From Chondrosia reniformis (Eukaryota; Porifera; Demospongiae; Chondrillida; Chondrillidae): a stretch of DNA of 64,000 nt. The stretch covers positions 3,040,501 to 3,104,500 of the forward strand of contig OX359200.1 in assembly GCA_947172415.1 (NCBI GenBank). The letters are read 5' to 3'. Shown here piece by piece: positions 1 through 12,572 of this stretch (position 1 is the stretch's first letter; every line of letters begins with the position of its first letter). The notes under the pieces are model-generated. The model was not told the origin of the DNA. It worked only from the letters and a program-made list of their open reading frames with translations, and searched no databases. A program made the translations under genes and the position numbers.

Positions 1-3000
1 TATATGTACTAGTTGTATGTACTAGTTGTATGTACTAGTTGTATGTACTAGTTGTAGGTTCTAGTACTAGTTATACTAGGTACCAGTTGTATGTACTAGT
101 TGTTTGTACTAGTTCTATGTACTCAATACTAGTTGTATGTACTAGTTCTAGGTAATTGTTGTTGGTTCTAGTGCTAGTTGTACCAGGTACTAGGTTGGTT
201 CTAGTTGTATGTACTAGTTGTTTGTACTATTTGTATGTACTAGTTGTTTGAATTGGTTGTGTTTAATTGTTGTGTGTACCAGTTGTGGGTACTAGTTGTA
301 TGTACTACTTGTGTGTACTAGTTGTATGTACTAGTTGTATGAACTAGTTATATATACTAGGTGTATGTAATATTTATAGTAGTAGTTATATGTGTACGTA
401 CTTGTTATATGTACTAGTAGTGTGTTGTATATAATAGGTATATTTACCAGTTGTAGTTACTATTTGTTTGTACTAGTTGTATGTAGTAGTAACTAGTTGT
501 ATGTACTAGTTGTATGTGTCTAGTTGTATATACTCGTTGTATGTACTAGTTGTATGTAATTGTTGCATGTTCTAGGTGTATGTACTAGTTGTATGTTCTA
601 GCTGTTTGTACTAGTTGTACGTAATAGTTCTATGTACTAGTTTTATGTATTAGTTGTATGTACTAGTTGTATGTAAATCCTAGTTGTTTGTACTAATTTT
701 ATGTACTAATTGCATGTACTATTTGTATGTATTCTTTGTATGTACTAGTACTAGCTATAGTTTTAGGTTGTGTGTACTAGTTGTATCTACTAGTTGTAGG
801 TTCTAATTGTATACACTAATTGTAGATATTAGTCGTATGTACTAGTTGTATGTACTAGTTGCATACAATTGTTGTATATACTAGTTGTGTGTGCTAGATT
901 TAAGTACTAGTACTAGTTATGTTTGCTAGTTGTAATATTTCCTTGTTGTAGGTTCAAGTTGTATGTTCCAGTTGTGTGCACTAATGGTAAGTAACAGTCA
1001 CTTGTTGTATGCACTATATGGTTGTGTTTTCTAGTTATATGTACTTGTTGTATGTATTAGGTGTATGTGCTAGTTAATGGATTAGTTGTATATACTACGT
1101 GAATGTACTAGTGGTGTGTACTAGTTGTATGAACTCTAGATGTATATACTAGATGTATACTAGTTGTATGTACTAGTTGTGGTTCTAGTTTTATGTAAAA
1201 GTTGTATGTACTAGTTGTGTATACCAGTTGTATGTATTATATATTGCGTGAACTAGTTTTATGAACTAGTTATATGTATTAGTTGTATGTACTATGTATA
1301 TGTACTAGTTTAATGTTCTAGTTGTATGAACTATTTGTACGTACTAGTTGTATGCACTAGATGTGTGTACTACTTCTATGTACTCATTAGTAGTTCTATC
1401 TACTAGTTGTGTGTTCTTGTTTATGTACTAGTTGTATGTACTAATACTTGTTATATTTACTAGTCGCAGGTATTAGTTGTGTATACTAGTTGTATGTACA
1501 ACTACTAGTTATATTTACTAGGTTTAATTATTAGTTGAATGTATTAATTGTAATTAATAGTTGTATTTACTAGTTGTATATACTAGATGTATTTACTAGT
1601 TATTATTACTCATTACTAGCTGTATGTGCCAGTTGTATGTTCTAGTTGTATGTACTAATACTAGTTTTATTTACTAGTCGTAGATACCAGTTGTATGTAC
1701 CAGTTGCATGTACTGGTACTAGGTATATTTAATATTTGTAGGTACTATATGTATGTACTAGTTGTAGGTACTAGATTTATGTTCCAGTTGTAGGTAGTAG
1801 TTGTATGTATTAGTTGTATGTAATAGTTTTTATGTACTCATAACTAGTTGTATGTACTAGCTGAATGTAGTAGTAACTAGTTGTGTGTACTAGTTATATG
1901 TACTAGTTGCATGTATTAGTTGAATGTACTAGTTGTATGTTCCAGTTGTATGTACAAGTTGTATGTTCTAATTGTTTGTACTAGTTGTATGTACTAGTTG
2001 TATGTACTCAATACTAGTTGTGTGTACTAGTTGTATGTCCTAGTTATATGTACTGGTTGTATGTTCTAATTGTTTGTACTAGTTGTATGTACTAGTTGTA
2101 TGTACGCGATACTAGTTTTGTGTACTACTTGTATGTACGAGTTATATGTACTAGTTGTATGTTCTATTTGTGTGTAATCATTGTATGTACTAGTTATATT
2201 TAGTACTTGTATGTACTAGTTGTATGTACCAGTTTCATGTACTAGTTGTATATATGCACTATTTATATGTACTAGTTGTACTTATTATTTGTATGTACTA
2301 GATGTGTGTTCCAGTTGTATGTACTTGTTATATTTAGTAGTTGTATGTACTAGTTGAATGTCTAGTTGTTTGTACTTGTTGTATGTACTAGTTGTATGCA
2401 CTATTTATATGTACTTCTTTAAGTACTAGTTTTATGTTCTAGTACGCGTTCTACTAGGTACTAGTTATGTTCTAGTTGGATGTACTAGTTCAATGTACCA
2501 GTTGTATGTTCTAGTTAATGTTCTAGGTGCATACACTATTTATATGTAGTAATTACCTGTGTATGAATTAGTTTTTTGTTGCAGTTGTGTTTACTAGTTA
2601 TATGTACTAGTTGTGTATACTAGTTGAATCAGCTAGTTGTATGTACTAGTTGTATGTACTAGTTGTAAGTACTAGTTGAACATTCGAGTACTAGTTATAC
2701 TAGGTACTAGGTGGGTACTAGTTGTATGTACTAGTTGTATGGACTAGTTGTATGAACTACTTGTTTGTACTAGTTGTATGTACTAGTTGTATGTACTCGA
2801 TACTCGTTGTATTTACTAATTGTAAGTTGTAGTTGTAGGTTCTAGTACTAGTTGTAAGTACTAGTTTAATGTACTAGTTGTATGTTCTAGTTTATGTTCT
2901 AGTTGTATATACTATTTATATGTACTAGTTACCTGTGTATGGACTAGTTTTATGTAGTAGTTGTGTGTACTAGTTATATGTGTATGTAATAAGTATATGT

Positions 3001-3668
3001 ACTAGTTGTATATACTAGCTGTATTGAAGAGTTATAGGTTCTAGTACTAGTTATAGTGGTTACTAGGTGGGTACAAGTTGTATGTACTAGCTGTTTGTTC
3101 TATTTGTATGTACTGATTGTATGTACTAGTTGATTTACTAGTTGTATGTACTAGAACAAGTTATATTTATAATTGTAGGTACAAGTTGTATGTACTAGTT
3201 GTGTGTAATAGTTTATGTACTAGTTATATGTCCTAGTTGTCTATACTTGGTTTATGTACTCGTTCTATGTACTAGTTGTATGTACTAGTTATATCTAGTA
3301 GTTGTGTGTACTAGTTCTATGTACAAATTTTATGGACTAGGTGTATGGACTAGTTTTATGTACTAGTATTAGTTATATATAATAGTTGTAGGTACAAGTT
3401 GTATGTGGTAGTTGCATGTAGTAGTTGTATAAACAAATTGTTTGTACTAGTTGCATGGACTAGTTATGTACCAATTGTATGTACTAGTTGTATGTATATA
3501 TTACTTGCATGTACTAGCTTAGTACTAGTTGTATAATTACTAGTTTTATGTTCACATTCTATGAGCTAGCTGTATGTACTAATGTCTTATTGTTCGTACT
3601 AGTTGTATGCATGAGTCTTATGTACTCTTTCTATGTACTAGTTGCATGTACTAGTTTCTAGTTGTATA
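1..3668 (+). repeat. 13-bp satellite array, block 1
   Basis: Degenerate tandem array of a 13-bp unit with consensus AGTTGTATGTACT, for example several exact units at 1-55. Units vary by point changes (GTAGG, TTATA, TGTGT variants) and by small indels, and variant runs such as CTAGTACTAGTTATA recur. Every unit carries TAG, so no long reading frame is expected. The + strand is rich in T and G and poor in C throughout. This block is collinear with about 19,950-23,490, so it is part of a larger duplicated segment. No gene is seen. Confidence 0.95.
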
Positions 3669-3800
3669 GTGAAGTGATGCTATACATTCAAAAGAAGAAT
3701 TAAAAAATGCCTAATTGCTCATCTACAAGAGATTATTAATACGTGATGGATTTTGACAGTGTCTTTAAAAAAATCAAAGCTACAAGTCTATATAGTATTG

Positions 3801-4614
3801 TCAATGGTTTGTTGAGATGCGTCCCTCAGAGGCAGCAAGAGATATGTCCACCTCCCAGATTGGGTGATGTAGAGAGGAACGACTTCCACGGATGCACATG
3901 ATGGCGGACCTAAGTATAGCAAATGACAGACGGCATCTCAACCAATTCATGACAAGGGCATATGGCCTTTGCTGCTTCTGTGCAACCAGGTCTGCCAGCC
4001 TCTTGTAGAAGATGGTTGCCTCCCTTCCCATACTTCCTACAGTGGAGAGGACAATGGGTGTAAATACTCCATGTTCAACATCCCGTATGCGCTGGGCATA
4101 TTCTCTTTTCTTTGCAGCCTCATGCTTCTTGTATGCAGTTGCCAATGAGGAGGAACGGTTGCTGGGCGCGTTTGGGTGAAAAACCCGTATGTCAAAGAAT
4201 GCGTCCTGAGCTTTGCTCCAAAAACCCCTGGCACGGATGTCTGGGCGAGCACCATCTGCAACATTTGCTGAACGTAGATGAAATGTTTCACCTGTCAGTG
4301 GCTGTAAGGGAGGTTCTGTGGCAACATTGTGGCATACCTCGGTGAGCAATGAGGCAGTGATATCACGGATCTCATTGTGGCGGATGATCGGAAAGCCACC
4401 CATTGGACATATCATGGCATGATCAACAGTGAACGCTGTTCCACAGTTGCATGTTTGGGGAGGGTTGTTTAGGGTCCATCCATATCTTAGGCATAGTGCA
4501 TCTCGAAATTCCCCCTTGTTTAGGTAGAATCCATGCTCTTCCAATGGAGTGACTGTCAGCCAGGAAGAAGATCCTTTCTCTTTGGCCAGGTCAACTGCAC
4601 GCTGCAGATGGGGG
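3801..4614 (-). pseudogene. zinc knuckle plus restriction-like endonuclease domain of the same retroelement
   Basis: Continues the RT frame after the presumed single-base shift at 4,610-4,614; the reading from about 4,609 to the stop at 3,801 is open. Using the TTG at 4,544 as residue 1, a CCHC-type knuckle is visible at C32, C34, H42 and C46, then a nuclease-like pattern ARPDIRARGFW (PD at 101-102) and FFDIRV (D118, R120), which fits the PD...(D/E)xK/R arrangement of restriction-like endonucleases of site-preferring LINEs. The C-terminal stretch includes GSMGREATIFYKRLADL and a WLRCRLSFA segment. The end of this domain is also found in the tiny copy at 47,037-47,168, which shows that it is a repeated genomic family. 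Nuclease assignment is by motif pattern only. Several other open frames here on the + strand are shadows. Confidence 0.75.
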
Positions 4615-5594
4615 AGAGATGATCGTATACCTCTTTGGCTTTCTTATCCTGCTTCTGTCTGTTCTTATGCCGAATGTCTTGCTTGATGGACATGATCTGG
4701 CCGGCCTCAATCACTTGATTGGACTCTTGTGAGACTATCAGGGCTACAAGGGGCATTGTAAATTCTTCTGAGGCGGCAAAAATTTCGCCAGCTTTTGTTG
4801 CGGGGTTTGCCAATGCCATCCCACCTAATCTAGCAGGAAGGGCCAGCAGCTCGTGCTCAAGGTCAGAGCAGGTCGCCCGACCTGTCAGGGCAGGAATCAG
4901 GGTTTGCTGAATGGCAGCCTCCAGAGGTAGTAGTAAATCATCAATGTCTGGAATTGTTCGTGACAGGTATGACCAGCGACTAGATAGGCCATGTACAAAG
5001 GCAGCGTAGGCAGCATGTGGCTGGGAGATGGCTATTTCAGATAGGTGAGATATCTCCTGGAGCCAACCTTGTACTTTGTCACGGACATATTCCTCGGTAA
5101 AGGTCCTGGAACCAAGGGCAGCACCTAGGTGGCGTTTCCCATGAATGGAGATTTGTATGTCGGTGTCTCTAAATATCTGTCTGGCCCTTTCCTCATGTTC
5201 TTCTTTCACCACTAGATGTGTTTTGGAACCATTGGGATGATATCCGAAGGTGGGTCCACTTAAAGATAGATTTTCCCACCAAGCTCTCAGTTGTGTGCAG
5301 GTACCAGCACATGTCGCATCGTCGGCAAACCACACTTGACTGGCTTCTGGATTTCTTGTTCTCAGCTGCTGGATCAATGGGGTAATTGCCAGAGCGTACA
5401 TGGCCATTGCCAAGGGGTCCCCTTGTGTTGTACCTTCCGTTGATTCAATTTCTCCACTTCCTGTGATGACCATCCTGACTGGTGCTCTATAGGTGTTGAT
5501 CAAAATAGGTGCTAAAGGAGGACATAGGATGCTGATGTTATGGAGGGCAGCCTGCCTGTTAATGGTGTTAAAGGCATTTGTGGCATCCACCAGG
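4556..5594 (-). pseudogene. reverse transcriptase fragment (truncated 5', frameshifted 3')
   Basis: Open frame of about 345 codons with no real start: it runs straight out of the satellite junction into the conserved RT palm. Counting from the GTG at 5,590: motif A is VDATNAFN (catalytic Asp at residue 2), motif B is EGTTQGDPLA (about residues 52-61), and motif C is the catalytic box FADD (about 88-91), followed by thumb-like sequence with GRATCSDLEHELLALPARLGG. The finger domain and anything upstream is missing. The frame ends in a TGA at 4,556-4,558. The expected downstream coding continues in another frame, and the switch is best placed at a run of five G residues at 4,610-4,614 on the + strand, where a single-base gain would explain it. 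The element family is not certain; the joined RT and nuclease architecture is of the kind found in LINE-like elements with C-terminal endonucleases. Confidence 0.85.
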
Positions 5595-5595
5595 A

Positions 5596-8500
5596 GTTAT
5601 ACTAGGTACTAAGTAGGTACTAGTTGTATGTACTAGTTGTATGTACTAGTTGTATGGACTATTTGTATGTACTATTTGTTTGTACTAGTTGTATGTACTC
5701 GATACTAGTTGTATGACTAGGTGTAGATACTAGTTGTAGGTTCTAGTACCAGTTCTACTACGTACTAAGTGGCTTCTAGTTGTATGTACTAGTTTTATGT
5801 ACCACTTGTAGGTTCTAGTTTATTTTCTAGTTGTATATACTATTTATATGTGCTAGTTTTCTGTGAATTCACTAGTTTAATGTAGTAATTGTGTGTACTA
5901 TATATATGTACTAATTGTGTGTAGTAGTTGTATGTACTAGTTGTATGTACTATTTATATGTACTGGGTATATGTGTATGTACTAGTTATATGTAGTAGTT
6001 GTGTGTACTAGGTGTATATACTAGCTGTATGTTCTAGTTATATGTACTAGTTGTATGTACTGGTTGTAGGTTCTAGTCCTAGTTATACTAGGTACTAGGT
6101 GGGTCCTAGTTGCATGTACTAGACACAAGTTGTATGTACTATTTGTATGTACTAGTTGTGTACTAGTTTTATGTACTAGTTGTGTGTAGTAGTTGTACGT
6201 ACTACATGCACTTATTATGAGTATGTACTAGTTGTATGCATTAGTTATATGTACGAGTTGTAAGTACTACTTGTATGCACTAGTTGTATATATTTTCTGG
6301 CTGCATGTAATAATTAAAGGTTCTTTATAGTACTAGTTATAATGGGTACTAGGTAAGTACAAGTTGTATGTCCTATCTGTTTGTACTATTTGTATGTACT
6401 AATTACATGTACTAGTTGTATGTACTAGTTATGTACCACTTGTATGTACTAGTTGTATTTAGTAGTTGTAAGTACTATTTATATGTACTAGTTATATGTG
6501 TATGTACTAGTTATATGTAGTAGTTGTGTGTACTAGGTGTATATACTAGCTGTATGTTCTAGTTATATGTACTAGTTGTATGTACTGGTTGTAGGTTCTA
6601 GTCCTAGTTATACTAGGTACTAGGTAGGTCCTAGTTGCATGTACTAGACACAAGTTGTATGTACTATTTGTATGTACTAGTTGTGTGTACTAGTTTTATG
6701 TACTAGTTGTGTGTAGTAGTTGTACGTACTACATGCACTTATTATGAGTATGTACTAGTTGTATGCATTAGTTATATGTACGAGTTGTAAGTACTACTTG
6801 TATGCACTAGTTGTATATATTTTCTGGCTGCATGTAATAATTAAAGGTTCTTTATAGTACTAGTTATAATGGGTACTAGGTAAGTACAAGTTGTATGTCC
6901 TATCTGTTTGTACTATTTGTATGTACTAATTATATGTACTAGTTGTATGTACTAGTTATGTACCACTTGTATGTACTAGTTGTATTTAGTAGTTGTAAGT
7001 ACTATTTATATGTACTAGTTATATGTGTATGTACTAGTTTTATGTAGTAGGTGTATGTATTACTTGTAATTAATAGTTGTATGTACTAGTTGCATATACT
7101 AGGTGTATTTACTAGTTATATATACACATTTCTAGCTGAATGTGACAGTTGGACGTTTTAGTTGTATGGACTAATACTGGTTTTATTTAATAGTCATAAA
7201 TACTAGTTGTTTGTAGTATTTGTATGAACTGGTACCAGGTATATTTAGTATTTGTATCTACTATATGTATGTACTAGTTGTATGTACTAGTTGCATATAA
7301 AAGTTGTATGTACTAGTATTAGGGACTACTTGTATGTACTCGTTACTAGTTGTATGTACTACTTGTAAGGACTAGTTGCATGTACATACTGGTTGAATGT
7401 ACTAGTTGTATAAAGTAGACACATGTACTAGTTATATCTACTTGGTGTATGTACTAGGTATATATACTAGTTATATATATCTAATAGTTATATACTACTT
7501 GTATGTACTAATTGTATGTACTATTTGTATGTACTACTTGTAATAACTGATTGTATGGAATTTACTTGTTGTATGTACCAGTACTAGTTACATTTTCACG
7601 TTGAAGAGCCTAAATGGACGTGCTAGTTGTATGAACTAGTTATATTTACTAGTTATATGAACTAGTTATTTTTACTAGGTGTATGGACTAGTTGTATGTA
7701 CTAGTATATACTAGGTTTATTTACCAGTTGTAGGTACAAGTTGTATGTACAAGTTTATGTAATAGTTGTTTGTACTGATTGTATGTACTAGTTGTATGTA
7801 CTAGTTGTAAGTACCAAATATGTCGTAGTTGTTTATGCACTTTTTATTGACTAGTTGTATGAACTAGTTGTATGAACTAGTTGGAGGTACTATTACTGGT
7901 AATATTAAAGAGTAGTAGGTACTATTACTGGTAATATTAAGGAGTTGTAGGTACTACTTGTATGTACTAGTTATATGTACTAGTTATATATACTAGTTAT
8001 ATATACTAGTTATATGTACAGGTATATATACTAGCTATATATATACTAGTTTTGTACTACTTCACTACTTCTATGTACTAGTTGAAATACTAGTTATATG
8101 TACTAGTTGTATGTTCTATTTGTATGTATTATTTGCATGTACTATGTTATATTTACTAGTTGTAAGTTTCAGTTGTGTGTACTAGTTGTATGAACTGATT
8201 GTATGTAATTTACTAGTTGTATGTACTGGTACTAGTTATATTTACTCCTTGAAGATACTAAATGTCCGTACAATTTATTTAAACTAGTTTTATTGACTAC
8301 TTAAATGTACTAGTTGTATGTAATAGTTATATTTTCTACTTGTATGAACTAGTTTCATGTACTAGTTGTATGGACTAGTTGTATGTACTAGTACTAGGTT
8401 GATTTACTAGTTGTAGGTACAAGTTGTATGTAGAGATTTAATGTAATAGTTTTATGTACTAATTGTATGTTCTAGTTGTATGTACTAGTTGTATATACTA

Positions 8501-9788
8501 GTTTTGTTGTATATAGCTGTTTGTGCTAGTTGTATTAACTAGTTGTATGCACTATTTACTAATTGTATGTCCTAGTTGTTTGTTCTGGTTTTATGTGCTA
8601 GTTGTATGTACCAGTAATATGTACTAGTTGGGTGTACTAGTTGTAGGTACTAGTGGTAATTCTAGTTTTATGTACTAGTTGTAGATACTAGTTGTATGTA
8701 CTAGTTGTAAGTAATAGGTATATGTACTAGTTGAATGAAGTAGTTGTTTATACTAGTTGTATGTACTCGTGGTATGTTCTCCTTGCTAGTTTTATGTACA
8801 AGTTGAAGGTACTAGTTGTTAGTAGTAGTTATATTTACTAGTTGTATGAACTAGTAACATGTACCAGTTGAATGGACTAGTTGTATGTACTATTTAAGTA
8901 GTAGTTGTTTGTGCTAGTTGTATTAACTAGTTGTATGGACTATTTTTGAACTAGTTGTATGAACTAATTCTATGAAATAGTTGTGTGAAATCGTTGTAGG
9001 TACTATTACTTGTCATATTAACTAGTTGTAGGTACTAATTGTATGTACTAGTTGTATGTACTAGTTTTGTACTAGTTGTTTGTGCTAGTTGTATGAACTA
9101 GTGGTATCAACTAGGGATGTACTAGTTGTATGAACTAGTTGTATGAACTAGTTACTAGTTGAAAGTTCTAGTTGTATGTTCTATATGTATATACTAGTTA
9201 TATGTACTAGTTGTGTGTACTAGTTGGAGGCACTAGTTGTAGGTATTAGTACTGGTAATATTAACTAGTTGTAGGTACTACCTGTATGTATTAGTTGTAT
9301 GTACTAGTTGTATGTTCTAGTTATATGGACTACGTTTGTGTACTAGTTGTATGTACTATTTGTAGGACTAGTTTTATGTACTAGTTGTATGTAGTAGATG
9401 TATTTACTAGTTGTAAGTAATCGTTCTATGTGCTAGTTTTATTAAGTAGTTGTATATATATACTAGTTTACGGAACAAGTTGTATGTACTCGTAGCTAGT
9501 TGTATGTACTGGTTGTATATACTCGTAGCAAATTGTATGTACTAGTTGTATGCACTAGTTATATATACTAGTACTGGTTTATTTATTAGTTGTAGGTAAT
9601 AATTGTACGTACTAGTTGTAGGTACTAGTTGAATTTTCTAGCTGAATGTAATATTTGTATGTACTAATTCTATGCACTCGTTGTATGTACTAGTTGTATG
9701 TACTAGTTATGTACTAATTGTTTTTGCTAGTTACTAGTTATAAGCACTAGTTGTTTGTGCTAGTTTTATGTTCTAGTTGAAAGTACTT
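5596..9788 (+). repeat. 13-bp satellite array, block 2
   Basis: Same 13-bp family. The junction at 5,596 (TTATACTAGGTACTAAGTAGG) corresponds to about 25,208 in the second copy of the large duplication. It holds a tandem 525-bp duplication at 5,969-7,020 and a longer variant superunit built on TACTATTACTGGTAATATTAA (7,889, 7,919, 8,998, 9,246), which recurs at about 28,250-29,750. No gene is seen. Confidence 0.93.
5969..7020 (+). repeat. tandem 525-bp duplication inside the 13-bp satellite
   Basis: The segment starting ATATGTGTATGTACTAG at 5,969 repeats at 6,494 with very few differences (for example a 2-bp change in GTTGTGTACTAG against GTTGTGTGTACTAG), and the start of a third copy follows at 7,021. 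Rare landmarks such as GACACAAGTTGTATG and ACATGCACTTATTATGAG occur once in each copy. The low divergence compared with surrounding units shows a recent unequal exchange or slippage event over about 40 monomers. Confidence 0.88.
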
Positions 9789-10845
9789 ATAGGATATATT
9801 ATGGTATATATTGGTTAAATATTGTTGGATATATTTGGCAAAACTATGGGATATTCTGGTCCATTGGATATATTAAGCAAAAATCAGGCAAAATTATGGG
9901 ATATATAGGGCCCAAATTATGGTATATACTATGGGATATATTTGTCAAAAGCTATGAGATATATTAGGCAAACATTAAGGGTTATATTATGGTATATATT
10001 AGTTATAAATTATTGGATATATTTGGCAAAACTATGGGATATACTGGTCCATTGGATATATTAAGAAAAACTAAGGGTTATATTAGCAAAATTATGGGAT
10101 ATATAGGACAAAAATTATGGGATATAGTGTGGGATATATTTGACGAAAACTAAGGGTATATTGGGTAAATCTGCGGGTTATATTAAGGGATATAATTGGC
10201 AATATTTGTAAATAATTGGACACATTAAGCAAAAACAGTTATATATTAGGCAAAATTATGGGGTATATTTGTCAAAAATTAGGGGATATATTTGCAATAA
10301 CTATGGAATATATTGGGCTGAGGGTGTAGGTTATATTTTGGCATATATTTTGTAAAAGTTGTTGGATATGTTTGGAAAAAATGGGATATATTTTGGCAAA
10401 ATGATGGGATATATTTGGAAAAGCTATGGGAAATATTGGGCAAAAATTATGGGATATATTACGGGATATATTGGTCAAATATTGGGTGATATATTTGGCA
10501 AAACAATGGGATATACTGTTCCATTGGATATATTTAACAAAACTAATGGATGTTTAGGTAACATTATGGGATATATAGGCAAAAAATTATGGGATATACT
10601 TTGGGATATATTTGCAAAGCCATGGGATAGGATATACTGGTACATTGGATATATTAAGCAAAAACTGAGGGATTTACAAGGCAAAATTATGGGATATATT
10701 TGGCATTAATTGTGGGATATATTTGCAAAACTATGGGATATATTCGGTAACGTATGGGATATATTGGGCAAAAACTATGGGATATATTGGGCTAAGGCTA
10801 TAGCTTGTATTATGGGATATATTTGGCAAATATTATGGGATTTAC
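9789..10845 (+). repeat. second satellite, ~23-bp unit (ATGGGATATATTGGC-type)
   Basis: About 1.06 kb of a different tandem repeat with approximate unit CAAAAACTATGGGATATATTG (22-25 bp, variable). A higher-order variant carrying CTGGTCCATTGGATATATTA recurs near 9,858 and 10,047, about 188 bp apart, and in weaker form near 10,515 and 10,640. Both edges are abrupt against the 13-bp satellite. The open frames inside it (for example 10,359-10,709 on the + strand, repeats of MGYI) are products of the repeat, lack any recognisable domain and are not called as genes. Confidence 0.9.
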
Positions 10846-11925
10846 TAGTTGTATGTACTAGTGAGTAGTTGTATGTACTAGTTGTATGTACTAGTTCTAT
10901 GTACAAGTACTCTGTCCTAGTTGTATGTAGAAGTTGTATGTACTAGTTGTATGTCCTCGTAATTATCTGTATGTACTAGTCGTACATACTATTTTTTGTA
11001 GGTATATGTACTAGTTGTATGTACTAGTTGTGTGTAATTGTTTTACGTACTAGTTATATTTACTACTTGTGGGTTTTCTGTACCAGTTGTATGTACTAGT
11101 TGTATTTACTACTAGTTGTATGTACTAGTTGTTTGCGCTAGTTGTATGTACTAGTTGTATGTGCTAGTTGTATGTACTTGTTATATGTACTAGTTGTATG
11201 TAGTAGTTGTATATATGTTCTAGTAAGTAGTTGTATGTACTAATTATATGCACTAGTTGTTTATTCTAGCTGAATGTACGGGTTGTAGTTATTAGTTGTA
11301 TGTACTAATTGTATGTACTAGGTGTATGTACTAGTAACTAGATGTATGTTCTATTTGTATGTAATAGTTTTAGGTTTTTTATAGTACTAGTTATAGTGGG
11401 TACTAGGTAAGTACAAGTTGTAGGTACTACCTGTTTGAACAATTTGTATGTACTAATTTCATGTACTATTTGTAGGTACTACTTGTATGTACTTGTTATG
11501 TACTAATTGTATGTACTAGTTGTATGTACTAGTAAGTAGTTGCATGTACTAGTTATATGTACTAGATGTATGTGTATGTACTAGTTTTATGTAGTAGTAG
11601 TGTGTATTAGTTTTATGTAATTGCTATTTGTAGGTACTACTTGTATGTACTTGTTATGTACTCATTGTATGTACTAGTGTTTTGAACTAGTACTAGTTGT
11701 ATTAACTAATTGTTGGTACTAGTTGTATTAACTAATTGTTGGTACTAGTTGTGTGTACTAGTTGTATGTAGTCATTATGAACGAATTGTATGTTCTAGTT
11801 GTACGTATTAGCTATGTACTAATTGTATATACTAGTGGTATGTAGTATTTTTATGTAATTATTGTAAGTACTAGTTGTGTGTACTAGTCTTATGTACTAG
11901 GTGTGTGTACTATATATATGTGCCT
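10846..11925 (+). repeat. 13-bp satellite array, block 3
   Basis: 13-bp family again, ending where the LINE-like insert begins after CTATATATATGT. Contains a short local duplication TTGTATTAACTAATTGTTGG at 11,696-11,745. No gene is seen. Confidence 0.92.
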
Positions 11926-12572
11926 GCAGCCCCTGTTGAAACTCCTACAAATGAACATCCTAGTCCAAGGACAAGTGGCAATGACCAACTGATGCAACTT
12001 TTAGGCAAAGCAAAAGATGCCTGTCTCCGAAAGAAACCTGGAGATTTCTCTGATAGAAAATCCTGTGGGGCGGTGCGGTTCAACCATGTTGATACGGCAC
12101 TGCTTCAGGAGGCCAATGATTGGGTGGAGAAAGAGTGGCAGGAAGGCCCTAGGTCGGCCTGGCACCTGAACTGCCTGGTCTACTCTGTTGCTGTGCCTGT
12201 GAGGGGAAAAAAACCTACGAATCGCAGCCATGCAACCAGGGAAGGAAATCAGATAATCAGAAGGGAAGTAAGAGACAGGAAGGTCACATAAGTGACATGA
12301 AGACCAAAGGCCTTAGGTTTAGAAGACTGCTTTGCCCGGTTGGATGTGGAAATAGCGCGCCAACAGAGTAATAATCCTATGACCAAACGCCAGAAAGTAC
12401 TCCGAAGAAAGCTTAGGAGGGAGTTCCATTCATTAAACCTGAATGTGCCGATCAGAGCTCGGGAATAGACACAGGGAAACTCAGGGTTTGGACCCTACAA
12501 GAGCGAAGATCGGCCGAACGCAGGAAATTCCAGGAACAAAACAACCTTTGGAATACCAAAAGGAAGTTCCAG
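11926..12572 (+). pseudogene. N-terminal region of the LINE protein (broken)
   Basis: An open segment up to the TAA at 12,289-12,291 encodes a low-complexity start (PAAPVETPTNEHPSPRTSG) and then a charged region with ALLQEANDWVEKEWQEGP. A second segment in another frame at about 12,335-12,465 reads as a basic helix with DVEIARQQSNNPMTKRQKV, resembling the region preceding RT in such LINEs. No DNA-binding zinc finger or Myb motif could be recognised. The apparent upstream ATG lies in the satellite, so the true start is unknown. Confidence 0.6.

Larger units (their letters stand above)
3669..5595 (-). mobile_element. 5'-truncated retroelement with RT and C-terminal endonuclease
   Basis: Non-satellite insert whose coding sense is the minus strand. 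It begins abruptly inside RT motif A at the 5,595 junction and ends with about 130 bp of non-coding sequence (3,669-3,800) before the satellite resumes at 3,668. Loss of the 5' part is the usual outcome of target-primed reverse transcription in LINE-like elements. It holds an RT segment and, in another frame, a zinc-knuckle plus nuclease-like segment. No poly(A) tail and no clear target duplication is visible. In the duplicate copy of this satellite region (about 23,490-25,208) some 1.7 kb of satellite occupies the equivalent place, so insertion was accompanied by loss of satellite or by later expansion of the other copy. Confidence 0.85.

Noticed and set aside
1-3668. Possible CRISPR-like array because of regular short repeats
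   Set aside because: Units are contiguous 13-mers without unique spacers, in a eukaryotic context.
10272-10709. Open frames on both strands with repeated MGYI or NISH-type residues
   Set aside because: They are translations of the ~23-bp satellite; no domain, no start context and open frames on both strands at once.
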